A stretch of DNA of 64,000 bases, from the NCBI GenBank assembly GCA_963752855.1, contig CAVVZX010000045.1:124001-188000 (forward strand), written 5' to 3'. The notes under the pieces are model-generated. The model did not search any database. It saw only the letters and a list, made by a program, of their open reading frames with translations, and was not told where the DNA came from. The stretch is from DATJPW01 sp963752855 (GTDB lineage Bacteria; Desulfobacterota; Desulfomonilia; Desulfomonilales; Desulfomonilaceae). The translations under genes were made by a program, and so were the position numbers. Positions 1 through 8,775 of the stretch are shown piece by piece (position 1 is the stretch's first letter; each line of letters opens with the position of its first letter).

Positions 1-67
1 TTGTCACTTCCATCCTTCAACTTCCTAACTTGGCCACACCAAGCCTGGCCAACAAGCCATACATATC

Positions 68-90
68 GCGTGAAGCCGTAGGCTTCACGC
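68..90. repeat. perfect 10-bp hairpin, intergenic
   Basis: GCGTGAAGCC and GGCTTCACGC flank a 3-base loop, giving a perfect 10-bp stem. It lies just beyond the 3' end of the minus-strand PLD-type gene, together with the second palindrome at 117-152. It could be a transcription end or a dispersed palindromic repeat. No T-run follows on either strand, so a classical terminator is not supported. Confidence 0.6.
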
Positions 91-116
91 CAGTCATAGA
101 AGTTCTTGAAGGGGGT

Positions 117-152
117 GCCGGGGGAAACTTCTTGCAAGAAGTTTCTCCCGGC
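117..152. repeat. 36-bp near-perfect palindrome, gene-end repeat family
   Basis: A GC-clamped palindrome whose arms read GCCGGG..AAACTTCTT and AAGAAGTTT..CCCGGC around a GC centre. It resembles the gene-end palindromes at about 18.4, 18.6 and 19.9 kb, which share a GC outer arm, an A/T inner arm and a TTGCAA-type centre. It lies 27 bp past the stop of the PLD-type gene and may act in transcript ending or mRNA 3' protection. Confidence 0.6.
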
Positions 153-178
153 ATCTTCGTCTTCCACCGCTTCTGCCT

Positions 179-700
179 TCACGCAGGGGGAGCGGGGCAG
201 AGATCGCGGCGTCCGCAGGAGGGGCAGGGGCCTCCCATCCATATATAGTCAAAATAGTCCATAAACGGTTCGGCTTCCGATTTGCCTTCCAACAGAAACC
301 CGACCTCGAAATTCCGGTTTTTCTCCGATTTTGCGCCTATGCCGGCCCCGGTCAGGTTCGGACTGCCCACCAAAGCTGCATGTCCGTCTACTATGAAAAT
401 CTTCGCGTGCATTCTTATGCAATGAAGGAATTCGACACCTGCGCTAAGCAAACCAGACCCGTCGAGTTGATCGTACCTTCTGCGAAACGGCTCGGAAGGC
501 AGTTCCGCGTGGATCATTCGGAAGGATACGCCACGGTTGACCTGTGACGCCATAAGATCAACGAATGTCATAAATTTGCCTTTGTACAGAATTCCGGTCC
601 CTTTCATGTTTGCCGTAGCCACCCAAACGAAACGTGAGGCATTGACCAGATAAGACTGGGTGAATCCTTCGTAGATATCTCTGTCAAAAAGCAGCTTCAT
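179..700 (-). CDS. Phospholipase D-like domain protein (possibly 5'-truncated)
   Basis: About 173 residues from the ATG at 700. A single HKD motif is visible (HAKIFIVD, then VGSPNLTG), the signature of the PLD phosphodiesterase/nuclease superfamily. A Cys-rich tail, CPSCGRRDLC, looks like a small zinc knuckle. One HKD motif implies either a homodimeric single-motif enzyme (Nuc-like) or a fragment of a two-motif protein. The reading frame stays open upstream to about 1075, but that extension runs into the IS5-family element and shows no conserved sequence. The right end of this gene is only about 80 bp from the IS end, so the insertion may have removed its promoter or its N-terminus. No clear Shine-Dalgarno precedes the ATG. 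Substrate (lipid or DNA) cannot be told. Confidence 0.65.
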   Translation of the reverse strand: MKLLFDRDIYEGFTQSYLVNASRFVWVATANMKGTGILYKGKFMTFVDLMASQVNRGVSFRMIHAELPSEPFRRRYDQLDGSGLLSAGVEFLHCIRMHAKIFIVDGHAALVGSPNLTGAGIGAKSEKNRNFEVGFLLEGKSEAEPFMDYFDYIWMGGPCPSCGRRDLCPAPPA

Positions 701-779
701 TTTGAATTCTAAACGAATATTGGTCGCGCTCGAAAGAGGCGTCGAAATATTCCAGCCAATCCGAGGGCTTTCATAAAGG

Positions 780-2095
780 GGCACCTCTAAAAATTGATCG
801 ATCTTCAGCGTATTGTGTAAGTGTTTTGGGTGCCGCTGTGTTATGGAGCAAGAGTATCCCAGACACGGAGAAAGATCAAAATGCCAATTCGCCTTCAGCG
901 CGGTTTTTTGATATTCATGAGGTACAGCGAAGCTGACAGAGATGGGTGATCCGTTGATTGTACTGAAAGAGCAGATTGACTGGGAAGCATTTCGACGCAG
1001 CTTGAATGTTGTGTATGAGAAAGCCAGGAAGAGTAACGCAGGGGCGAAGCCGATTGATGTGGTTCTAATGTTCAAGATTTTGGTGCTTCAGCAGTTGAAT
1101 AACCTGTCGGATGACGGGATTGAATATCAGATTCGGGATCGACTATCGTTCATGCGATTTCTGGGGTTACAGCTTGAAAGCCGGGTAAAGGATGCGAGAC
1201 GGTATGGTTGTTTAGTGAACGCCTGAAAGAGTTGAACTTGGTTGATGAGCTGTTTGCGAAGTTTCATGAGCAGTTGGCGATGCATGGCTATGTGGCGGTG
1301 CGGGGCAAATGATTGATGCCACGTTTGTTGAAGTGCCACGTCAACGTAACAGTCGAGAAGAGAACGCCGGCATCAAGGCAGGAGAGCCACCTGAAGTGTG
1401 GGACAAGAAGCCGGCCAAACGGCGTCAGAAGGATGTTGATGCACGTTGGACGAAGAAGAATGAAGAGAGGCACTACGGCTACAAAAACCATATAAATGCC
1501 GACGAAGCCAACAAGCTGGTGCAGAGTTACGCAGTGAGCGATGCGGCGGTGCATGACAGCCAGGTGTTTGAAGAACTCCTGGATCAGACAATCGATACCG
1601 ACGGTAAGAAGCGCACGATATACGGAGACAGCGCATACCGTTCCAAAGAGCGCGAAGAGAGGCTGGTTGCTAATGAGTTTGAAAGTCAGATCCATGAAAA
1701 AGGGGCCCGCGGCCATCCTCTTACCGACGAGCAAAAGGCATCAAATCGGATCAAGTCGAAGACTAGAGCACGGGTGGAACATATATTTGGCGCACAGCAT
1801 GCAATGGGCGGCCATATTGTGCGCACCATTGGTTTGGTGCAAGCGAAGGTAAAGATTGGCATGATGAACCTCGTCTACAACATGAAGCGTCTGGTCCAAT
1901 TGATCAAGCGTGATGTGCGTGCTGCAAACCTGCGTTACGCTACATTAGGAGAGATGCGCCCGCAGTAGCAAAAAGCGGGAAATACCCGGGAAAAGCAGAG
2001 TTTCCACCTGAATCTTGCTCAAAATCCGGCTCAAATTATGCCGAAACGAAGTATTTTGGAAAATCCCAGGTTGACGGGGTAATTAATAGAGGTCC
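780..2095 (+). mobile_element. IS5-family insertion sequence (degenerate)
   Basis: About 1.3 kb carrying an IS5-group DDE transposase. The ends look like related terminal inverted repeats: GGCACCTCTAAAAATT at the left and the reverse complement of AATTAATAGAGGTCC at the right (GGACCTCTATTAATT). I could not identify a convincing target-site duplication; the flanks share only a short CATA/ATA. The element sits about 80 bp upstream of the PLD-type start codon. The transposase is frameshifted twice, so the copy is probably immobile unless the shifts are sequence errors. Confidence 0.75.
942..1968 (+). pseudogene. IS5-family transposase, two frameshifts
   Basis: The N-terminal part (942 to about 1200) is a DUF772-type transposase N-domain, with DVVLMFKILVLQQ and SFMRFLGL. 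The frame is lost near 1198: after KDA the expected TVWLFSERLKE continues in another frame. It is lost again near 1308, where GGCAAATG appears to lack one A before MIDATFVEV. The remainder (1309-1968) holds the catalytic DDE set: Asp in MIDAT, Asp in YGDSAYRS and Glu in RVEHIFG. Both shifts are -1, unlike the +1 shifts that dominate the rest of the window, so this may be true decay. Function: cut-and-paste transposition of the IS. Confidence 0.85.
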
Positions 2096-2160
2096 ATAGA
2101 AACAATGAAAATCGGGTCAATAGAAATACCGCAAAAAGAATGGCTCATATAAGATAATCA

Positions 2161-2473
2161 GGGCTATCCGGTTGACTCAACCACATACAAGATGTTGTGG
2201 TTACAAATTACCGAGGAATGGAGGGATACAATATTGAGATTTGAAAAGGAATTACAGGAACTTATCAACAAGCACAACGAAGAGAGTGCTTCCAATACCC
2301 CAGATTTTGTCTTAGCTCAGTATTTAGAAGCCTGTCTAGTGGCGTTCAACACTGCTACACAACGACGTGAAACGTGGTATGGGCATGAGGCCACACCAAG
2401 TCTCGGAAAACTTGCTGGAGTACCTTGTAGTGACCACAACATATAGTGGGTGGTTGAGTCAAGTGGATACCCC
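2161..2473. repeat. Small element bounded by 41-bp imperfect inverted repeats
   Basis: Bases 2161-2201 and the reverse complement of 2433-2473 match at about 34 of 41 positions. The shared core is TTGACTCAACCAC, followed by ATGTTGTGGT. The two arms enclose about 230 bp holding one short reading frame (2234-2446) whose 3' end runs into the right arm. The layout resembles a miniature transposable element or a small cargo cassette. No transposase is inside, and no target duplication is evident. It lies 65 bp from the right end of the IS5-family element. Confidence 0.65.
2234..2446 (+). CDS. Small hypothetical protein inside the inverted-repeat element
   Basis: About 70 residues from a TTG start preceded by GGAGGGA at good spacing; an in-frame ATG at 2192 lies inside the left repeat arm and is less likely. 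The body is acidic and helical (KELQELINKHN, then TPDFVLAQYLEACLVAF, then RRETWYG). From memory it resembles a widespread family of about 60-residue proteins of unknown function that end near WYG; I cannot name the family. The last 20 residues after WYGH overlap the right inverted-repeat arm and look unconserved. Function unknown. Confidence 0.45.
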   Translation: MRFEKELQELINKHNEESASNTPDFVLAQYLEACLVAFNTATQRRETWYGHEATPSLGKLAGVPCSDHNI

Positions 2474-3008
2474 AATAAGATAATTTTGAAAATTACCCAA
2501 ATTTGAAACCAGATTTCCCCTACACAATTAAATTTACGTGTACGAAATGCGGACACGGCCTTGTGGTGTAACATCTTGTATTTAATAGCGATAAAATGGG
2601 AATTAACGGTGTGTCCAGCGGGCGGACACTTCATGATACAGATTTGTATGAAAGAGTAACTAACATTGGAAGCTTGGCTGTGCATTTTCGGTCTTGATCT
2701 TGGAGAGTTATGATTGCTTTTTGATGGGCCGTTACGCTTGGCACACCTTGTGCTTATAGAGAAAGCGCGTGGACCGAATATGGAAAGCAATCATTATGTG
2801 CTTGTGATCCAAGAGGTTTAATCGATACACCTGACGCAGGAGAAGATGCGCATATTATTTCAACGAAAATTTAGGGATGGATTTTTTTTCTGTGGTTCCG
2901 GCGATCGTCACAGCAATGCTTTTCATGAATTTTCAATATTGGTCAATTGTGAGTCACGGCCATTAACGAAAAGCAGCAGCAATTAATAATGATAAGGGGG
3001 ACTTAACC
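2474..3008. other. Gene-poor AT-rich stretch
   Basis: No supported gene. A start-less frame of about 30 codons (2489-2578) reads ...KFTCTKCGHGLVV before a stop and may be a gene fragment. Two short inverted repeats occur: GTGTCC/GGACAC near 2613-2629, and ATGATTGCTTT (about 2710) with AAAGCAATCAT (about 2786). The region looks like decayed accessory DNA next to the IS and the small element. Confidence 0.4.
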
Positions 3009-3212
3009 GTGGAAAACTGGTTTCAACTTTTACAGGACGAATTGCAAAGATATGATGATGATCATCTGCTACATTGGCCTATTGAGTGGTGGAAACAATT
3101 GTTACGCGAAGGGATGAATCCGGCGCAAGCAGTCCGGTACACAACGCGTGTAATGGGTGTAGGAGGAGAAAATAGACAATTGAATAGTGTGGTATTCCCC
3201 CAAACAGCTTAA
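3009..3212 (+). CDS. Small hypothetical protein
   Basis: 67 residues from a GTG start preceded by AAGGGGG about 8 bases upstream. The sequence is Trp-rich at the N-terminus (MENWFQLL, then HWPIEWWKQLLREGMNPAQAV). No signal peptide, membrane segment or motif is seen, and I do not recognise a family. The good ribosome-binding site and biased composition favour a real small gene, but it stands alone between gene-poor stretches. Confidence 0.35.
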   Translation: MENWFQLLQDELQRYDDDHLLHWPIEWWKQLLREGMNPAQAVRYTTRVMGVGGENRQLNSVVFPQTA

Positions 3213-3633
3213 CAAACCGCGGCAAATCTCTCCCCTATCCGCTCTTTAGCAAGGAAGGGCACAGAGGGATTTTAACCGGCAATCCCAGGTTCACTCCGGG
3301 ACGGTCCCACTGGTAATCCTCCCACCCCATTGCTCGCACTGACGTAACGTAACCACGTGTTTAGCCGCCATTCCTCCGCGTAACTAATATGGTTATCGGG
3401 AATCCGAAGAAATTGTTGACAGGACATGCGCAGGATATTACTCTAGCGAGTCGTACACTTGTGGGTCCGCGTGAAAGTGTACGGCCCTCCAGGCTCCGGA
3501 AGAGCCGCTAAACATTCAAAATCAGTTGATCTCATGTGCGACGCCCCTATGCTGTCTCGGAGGAGTGGTACTGGAGGATGCGTGCCATTTCGCGGCGGTG
3601 GATAGTTCGTACATGAATCAATGAAGAGGCCAT
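3213..3633. other. Leader region upstream of rnfC
   Basis: 421 bp without a supported gene. A possible -35 hexamer TTGACA lies at about 3416-3421, but no good -10 follows. A 9-bp stem (CGTACACTT at 3452-3460 with AAGTGTACG at 3475-3483) could form in the rnf leader transcript. A likely Shine-Dalgarno for rnfC (GAAGAGG) ends 4 bases before the ATG at 3634. Confidence 0.4.
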
Positions 3634-4960
3634 ATGTCAGCGCTTACTTTTCGAAAAGGCGGGGTTCATCCTCGCGAAAGCAAAGAACTTACGGAACATC
3701 TGGCGATTGAGGAGATGCCGCTCCCCGAGCAGGTGGTCATTCCCTTGTCAATGCATTTTGGAGCAATAGCCGCTCCGGTAGTGAAAAAGAAGCAGGAAGT
3801 GCAAGAAGGGGAGCTGATTGGCACGGTGGAGAAAGGGCTGGGCGCTCCTATCCACAGCAGCGTTACCGGAACAGTTAAGTCCATCGAGTCACGGCCTCAC
3901 CCTACGATGGTCAGATGTGACGCGATTGTAATTGACGTCGATCCGGCCGCTCCGGCAAGAAAATATGAAATAGCGGACTGGCGCAAAATGACCCGGGAGG
4001 ACCTTCTGGCGCGAGTCAAAGACGCCGGTATCGTCGGTTTAGGCGGCGCGGGATTCCCGACGCACGTGAAACTCTCTCCGCCCCCGACTGCTCCTATCGA
4101 TCTTCTCTTGCTCAACGGAGCGGAATGTGAGCCTTATCTGACTACAGATCACCGGCTCATGCTCGAACACCCGGATAAAGTTGTGGAAGGCGCGAAAATT
4201 CTATGCCAAATATTGGGAATCAAACGTGCGATCATCGGGATCGAGTTGAACAAGCCTGACGCTGTAAATGCTGTGAGCAAAGCTGCTTCAGCAGGATTCC
4301 AAGCCCGATGACTTCAATATTGCTGTTCAGGGCATGGAGGTCAAATATCCGCAGGGTTCCGAGAAGCAATTGATTTATTCGCTTACGGGCAGGTCCGTGC
4401 CCGGCGGCGGTCTCCCGTTCGACGTGGGCGTGATTGTGCAGAACATTTCCACCACGTTGGCGGTGGTTGACGCCGTAACCATGAATAAGCCGCTGTACGA
4501 GAAGGTCGTGACCTTCAGCGGGCGGGCGATTAACCGACAGGCCAATCTGAAAGTCAAGATCGGAACGTTGCTGAGCGATGTGGCCAATTACTTGGGAGGG
4601 ACCGGGGCCGATCTCATGAAGATCGTTTACGGCGGCCCGATGATGGGTTTCGCTGTTTCTTCGATTGATGTTCCCATCGTTAAAACAGCGTCAGGCGTGC
4701 TCTTTTTGAGCAGCAGTGAGACCGACACGTCTGATTATGGGCCATGTATACACTGCGGATGGTGCCTGGAAGCCTGCCCCATGGGGCTGATGCCCAAAGA
4801 AATAGGGATCTACACGGAGGCCGGCAAAGGTCATTTGACAGAGAAGTTCGGGGTAAATGAATGTTTCGAGTGCGGATGCTGCGCTTACATTTGTCCGGCA
4901 AAGCGCCCGTTGGTTCAGTTCGCGAGATTAGCCAAAATTGAAGTAAAGAAGCATAAGTAG
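3634..4960 (+). CDS. rnfC: Rnf complex subunit C (NADH/ferredoxin-side Fe-S flavoprotein), +1 frameshift
   Basis: Peripheral Rnf subunit that exchanges electrons with NAD(H). The N-terminal half shows a barrel-sandwich segment (PIHSSVTGTVKSIE) and the Gly-rich nucleotide-binding stretch GIVGLGGAGFPTHVK. The C-terminal half carries two [4Fe-4S] motifs, CIHCGWCLEACP and CFECGCCAYICP. The first frame ends at a stop at 4309-4311. The conserved sequence (DSKPDDFNIAVQG) continues one base over, so a single extra base lies near 4293-4295. Together the parts give a normal-length RnfC of about 440 residues. First gene of rnfCDGEAB; 227 bp separate it from rnfD. Confidence 0.93.
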
Positions 4961-5187
4961 CAGATTTATCGCCGGTCCCCCTGTTAGCTGATTCGCAATC
5001 GAGACAGAGGAAGCTGCCGGAGTGCGGGATTTGCCGAGTTTAACAAATAAGATAACCGGATGCAGCGGGGCGCCAGGGAAGTCAAGCCATTTTCCCGGCC
5101 CCGTGTTGAGGGCCCATCGGCCCCGTTAAGAGATATGCGCCGGGGGAGGATTGGAAAATCGAACCGTTAGCTCAAAAAAATCCGGAT

Positions 5188-6222
5188 ATGGAAGCCCAAT
5201 GGACCGTATCGGTTTCTCCTCACATAAGGTCCCCGAGATCCACATCGGAGATCATGTGGACCGTATCGGGAACGCTTGTTCCGGTGCTGTTGCTGTCCAT
5301 TTATGTCTTTGGATTCAGAGCTTTGATCATAACGCTGGTTAGTGTGATTTCATGTGTCTTGGTTGAAGCTATTTCCCAGCGGGCTATGGGGCGAGCTGTC
5401 ACCGTGCGTGATGGAAGCGCTGTGCTGACAGGAATCCTGATGGCCTTCGTCATTCCGCCTGGCGTGCCGTACTGGTTGCCTATGATAGGAGCCGTCCCGG
5501 CCATTTTCATAACTAAAGAGTTAATGGGCGGTTTGGGCTTCAATGTGTGGAACCCTGCGCTGGTCGGTCGAGCATTTCTTACCGCCGCGTTTCCGGTATA
5601 TCTTACGGCTGCCTGGCTTCCGCCGATCGACTGGACAAAGTCCGCTCTGGACGTTTACATGGGGAGCGGAGTGGACGCCATATCTACCGCCACGCCCCTG
5701 TACGTGTTGAGGCATTACGGATTCGAGGCGTTGCTCCAACAGTTTGGCGGGCTATCGGCGATTTATCAGAAGTTCTTTCTCGGATGGCGACCCGGCTGCA
5801 TCGGCGAAACGTCTGCGGTATTGATCCTTGCGGGGGGTCTCTTCTTGATAGTCCGTGGGATAATCACGTGGCACATTCCGGTTTCAACCATAGGTACAGT
5901 CGCAATCTTGAGCTGGATATTCGGTGGCGATTCCTGGTTTGCCGGTCATCCCCTAGTTCACGTACTTTCGGGTGGGCTCTTATTGGGAGCATTCTACATG
6001 TGCACCGATTATGTGACATCACCGACTCTGAAGAGCGCCCAGGTGATTTTTGGGATCGGAGTTGGAGCGCTCACAGTAATTATTCGTCTGAAGGGCGGCT
6101 ATCCGGAAGGCATCTGCTACGCGATTCTGCTGATGAATTGTCTTACGCCCGCTTTGGATGAATGGTTCAAGCCAAAGAGATTCGCCCCACCCAAACAGGC
6201 GCCGGTTGCGGCCGTGAAATAG
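5188..6222 (+). CDS. rnfD: Rnf complex subunit D (membrane flavoprotein)
   Basis: Integral membrane subunit of the ferredoxin:NAD+ oxidoreductase, 344 residues with about ten hydrophobic segments. The N-terminus SPHIRSPRSTSEIMW is typical of RnfD/NqrB. The covalent FMN site is S-T-A-T-P-L with the acceptor Thr169, normally loaded by ApbE; no apbE is in the window. The start chosen is ATG 5188, which matches family length. A purine-rich GGGGGAGGA lies 38 bases upstream, next to a TTG in another frame, so the true N-terminus is not certain. It is followed by rnfG after 23 bp. Confidence 0.93.
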   Translation: MEAQWTVSVSPHIRSPRSTSEIMWTVSGTLVPVLLLSIYVFGFRALIITLVSVISCVLVEAISQRAMGRAVTVRDGSAVLTGILMAFVIPPGVPYWLPMIGAVPAIFITKELMGGLGFNVWNPALVGRAFLTAAFPVYLTAAWLPPIDWTKSALDVYMGSGVDAISTATPLYVLRHYGFEALLQQFGGLSAIYQKFFLGWRPGCIGETSAVLILAGGLFLIVRGIITWHIPVSTIGTVAILSWIFGGDSWFAGHPLVHVLSGGLLLGAFYMCTDYVTSPTLKSAQVIFGIGVGALTVIIRLKGGYPEGICYAILLMNCLTPALDEWFKPKRFAPPKQAPVAAVK

Positions 6223-6245
6223 CCGGTCAGGATTAAGAGGCCTAC

Positions 6246-7154
6246 ATGAAAGATATATTCAAGATTACAGCAAGTTTGACCGGGATTTGTATTGCCGCGG
6301 CCATAATATTGGGCGTCGTATTTGCCAACACCGAACGCGCCCGCAAACAAACTGAGGAAAGAATGACCGAAGAGACTATTCAAGGTCTCCTCGGTTTCGG
6401 ACATGGCAAGAAGGCCCCTGAAGATTTGAAGGTTTTCCCGATCCATCGCTACGTGCTCAATGATCCATCCGGGGCCACATTGCTCGGGTACGTACTTCCG
6501 ATTAAGGAAAAAGGCTACGTATTGGCGGAAATCGACTTATCAGGCAAGCCGGGGAAAGCGCTGCCATTGACCGCAGAGCCGGCCGATTTGGCCGACGCAA
6601 GCAAGCGAGACGCCGCAGTGAAAACCGCTCTGCCGAAGGGATACAAAGCCACGTATGCTAGCACCGTGTATATTGCCGACCTTGGCGGCAAACGGTTGGG
6701 GTATGTAGTCCCTGGTGTCACGCAAGGTTTCAAGACTTTTATCCAGCTTATGGTGTCACTGGACCCCAATTTTACGGTTACCGGCGTAGCAATTATCGAG
6801 TCCAAGGAAGACCCGGGGCTTGGAGCGGAAATTCAGCAGGATTTCTTCAGAAACCAATTTGTCGGGAAAACACAGGATGTTCTGAAGGGCCTCAAAGTGG
6901 TGAAAGAGCCTCTTCCCGAAGATTATGCGCCTGCGCTGGAACCTGAGAAGGCCAAACGCTTGGGGCTAGCTCCGGACAAGATCAAAGAAATTAAGGAAAA
7001 GCATCTTAAAGATGATATTTATGCGCTCACCGGGGCTACGATTTCGTCACGAGCTGTCACCAACGGCGTGAAGGACACCGTAAGGAAATTCGTATACAGG
7101 ATTGAAATCCTCAGCGACGCTGTCAAACAGCAAAACATCCAAGTCGCTTTTTAG
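6246..7154 (+). CDS. rnfG: Rnf complex subunit G (covalent FMN subunit)
   Basis: 302 residues: one N-terminal membrane anchor (ITASLTGICIAAAIILGVVF) followed by an exported FMN-binding domain. The flavinylation motif L-T-G-A-T is at residues 261-265, and Thr265 is the predicted phosphoester site. Also conserved are GYVVPGVTQGF and ESKEDPGLGAEI. At 302 residues it is longer than the usual RnfG of about 200; the excess lies in the Lys/Glu-rich stretches at about 45-150 and 215-255. It is an electron carrier between the Rnf membrane subunits. The start follows AGGCCTAC, and the gene ends 12 bp before rnfE. Confidence 0.92.
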   Translation: MKDIFKITASLTGICIAAAIILGVVFANTERARKQTEERMTEETIQGLLGFGHGKKAPEDLKVFPIHRYVLNDPSGATLLGYVLPIKEKGYVLAEIDLSGKPGKALPLTAEPADLADASKRDAAVKTALPKGYKATYASTVYIADLGGKRLGYVVPGVTQGFKTFIQLMVSLDPNFTVTGVAIIESKEDPGLGAEIQQDFFRNQFVGKTQDVLKGLKVVKEPLPEDYAPALEPEKAKRLGLAPDKIKEIKEKHLKDDIYALTGATISSRAVTNGVKDTVRKFVYRIEILSDAVKQQNIQVAF

Positions 7155-7166
7155 CGGAGGGTTGAC

Positions 7167-7793
7167 GTGAATAGGAATTTACAACTTGTTTGGAACGGGT
7201 TCATTCCGGAAAATCCGATATTTCGGCTCGCGTTGAGTCTGTGCCCTGCAGTGGCGGTGACCACTAGTGTCAAGAACGGCCTTTATCTCGGTCTTTCTGT
7301 CCTGGTCGTTCAGGTCATGTCGAGCCTCACTGCTTCCGTCTTCAAGTCGGTCATACATCCGAGGATAAGAATCCCGGCGTACGTGATCATTATTGCCACG
7401 TGGGTCAGCATCATAGACATGGTGATGCCGGTGATCAGCCCGCCGGTATACAACGAAATCAAACTCTTTATTGCGCTAATAGTTGTTTTCGCCATCATAA
7501 TTTCTCGAATGGAGCTGTTCGCATCCAAGGAACCGGTCCTCCCATCGCTCTTTGACGGATTCGGTATGGGCATTGGATTCACGTTCGGTCTTTGCCTCAC
7601 TGCCGCTATCAGAGAACTTTTCGGCTCCGGAACACTCTATGGATTTGATGTGCTCGGTTTCAAACCGCTTCTTATCATGATTTTACCGGCCGGCGGTTTT
7701 TTCGTGATCGGCTTCATAATGGCCACCTTTAACTGGATCGAATACATGCGCACAGGCAAGGTTCCCCAGAGCCGCAGGAGGCCATTAAAATGA
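7167..7793 (+). CDS. rnfE: Rnf complex subunit E (membrane subunit)
   Basis: 208 residues with about six membrane segments. NGFIPENPIFRLALSLCPAVAV is the RnfE/NqrD signature; its Cys is part of the intramembrane 2Fe cluster shared with RnfA. RnfE and RnfA are distant homologues that insert in opposite orientations and form one core. The start GTG/ATG region follows GGAGGGTTGAC, a good Shine-Dalgarno. Its stop overlaps the start of rnfA by 4 bases (ATGA), indicating translational coupling. Confidence 0.92.
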   Translation: MNRNLQLVWNGFIPENPIFRLALSLCPAVAVTTSVKNGLYLGLSVLVVQVMSSLTASVFKSVIHPRIRIPAYVIIIATWVSIIDMVMPVISPPVYNEIKLFIALIVVFAIIISRMELFASKEPVLPSLFDGFGMGIGFTFGLCLTAAIRELFGSGTLYGFDVLGFKPLLIMILPAGGFFVIGFIMATFNWIEYMRTGKVPQSRRRPLK

Positions 7794-8743
7794 AAATCAG
7801 CAAATTCCTGATCACGGCGAGTTTGTCTTTAATAATGTTGTTGTTAGCTCTTGCGCCGGTCATGGCTGAGAGCGTAGGACACGGGTCGTTTGAGAAGGAC
7901 AAAGCGATAACGATTTCATTCGGGATTCCGGTGGATGAAGCATGGGCGAAGAAGCCTTCAAATTTCGATGTGTACGAAAAACCGGACCCGGATATCAAGA
8001 TTGCGGTAGATTCTGTTGAACTGGATCCGAGGCGGATTAACGCAACTCTCCGATTCAAAGAGCCTTTGAACCTTGCAGCCGAATATGTAGTGGACGCAAA
8101 GGATATCGCGTCAGAAGGAAAGATCGTCGGAACGAGACAATTTACTGTCAAGAAGAGCGAAACCCAGGTCCTTTTCGGATTACTGCTCGGGGCCATGCTG
8201 ATAAGTAACTTTGTTTTTACAAAATACCTTGGGCTTTGCATATTTTTTGGAGTTTCACAGAAGAAAGACACCGCCGTCGGAATGGGTATAACATTTACTA
8301 CGGTTATTATTCTCAGCTCCATAATGTGCTGGGCGCTGCTAACGTTTGTCTTGCAACCCTTTAACCTGAGTTTTCTTAGGATCATAGTGTTTATCGGGAC
8401 CGTGGCCATTTTTGTCCAGGCGGTGGACACTATGTTGAGAAAAGTCAATCCGTATCTCTTCAAGAGACTCGGCGTGTACCTTGTCTTAATAACTACAAAT
8501 TGTATAATTTTGGCTGTGCCTCTGGAGAATGCCGACGGCGCTCATGGTCCGATCGCCAGCTTTACATATGCATTGGGAGCGGGTGTCGGATTTGCCATAG
8601 CCCTGTTCCTTATGGCATGTGTCCGAGAGAAGCTGGAAGTTTCGAGGGTCCCTCCGGTATTTCAGGGATTGCCCATAGCATTCATAGTAGCCGGATTATT
8701 TGCGATTGCGTTCCTCGGCTTTTCCGGCCTTGCAATTTTCTAG
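7790..8743 (+). CDS. rnfA: Rnf complex subunit A with exported Ig-like N-terminal domain
   Basis: 317 residues, whereas RnfA is normally about 190. Residues 1-26 are a signal-type segment (SLSLIMLLLALAPVMA). Residues 27-125 form a beta-rich domain like the SbsA/Big_5 Ig-like fold (VDEAWAKKPSNFDVYE ... ELDPRRINATLRF ... LAAEYVV). From about 126 on it is canonical RnfA: GLLLGAMLISNFVFTKYLGLC with the cluster Cys, then about six membrane segments ending in LGFSGLAIF. The long start is supported by the 4-base overlap with rnfE and by an unbroken frame. An exported N-terminal domain fits an outward-facing RnfA N-terminus. The role of the extra domain is unknown; it may shield or couple the complex on the periplasmic side. 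Confidence 0.9.
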   Translation: MKISKFLITASLSLIMLLLALAPVMAESVGHGSFEKDKAITISFGIPVDEAWAKKPSNFDVYEKPDPDIKIAVDSVELDPRRINATLRFKEPLNLAAEYVVDAKDIASEGKIVGTRQFTVKKSETQVLFGLLLGAMLISNFVFTKYLGLCIFFGVSQKKDTAVGMGITFTTVIILSSIMCWALLTFVLQPFNLSFLRIIVFIGTVAIFVQAVDTMLRKVNPYLFKRLGVYLVLITTNCIILAVPLENADGAHGPIASFTYALGAGVGFAIALFLMACVREKLEVSRVPPVFQGLPIAFIVAGLFAIAFLGFSGLAIF

Positions 8744-8775
8744 AGACGCAGAAGAGGTTTTTGAGGTGTGAAACG

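Noticed and set aside
2317..2790. 157-codon minus-strand frame across the small element
   Set aside because: It crosses the inverted repeat and gene-poor DNA, with no ribosome-binding site or conserved motif.
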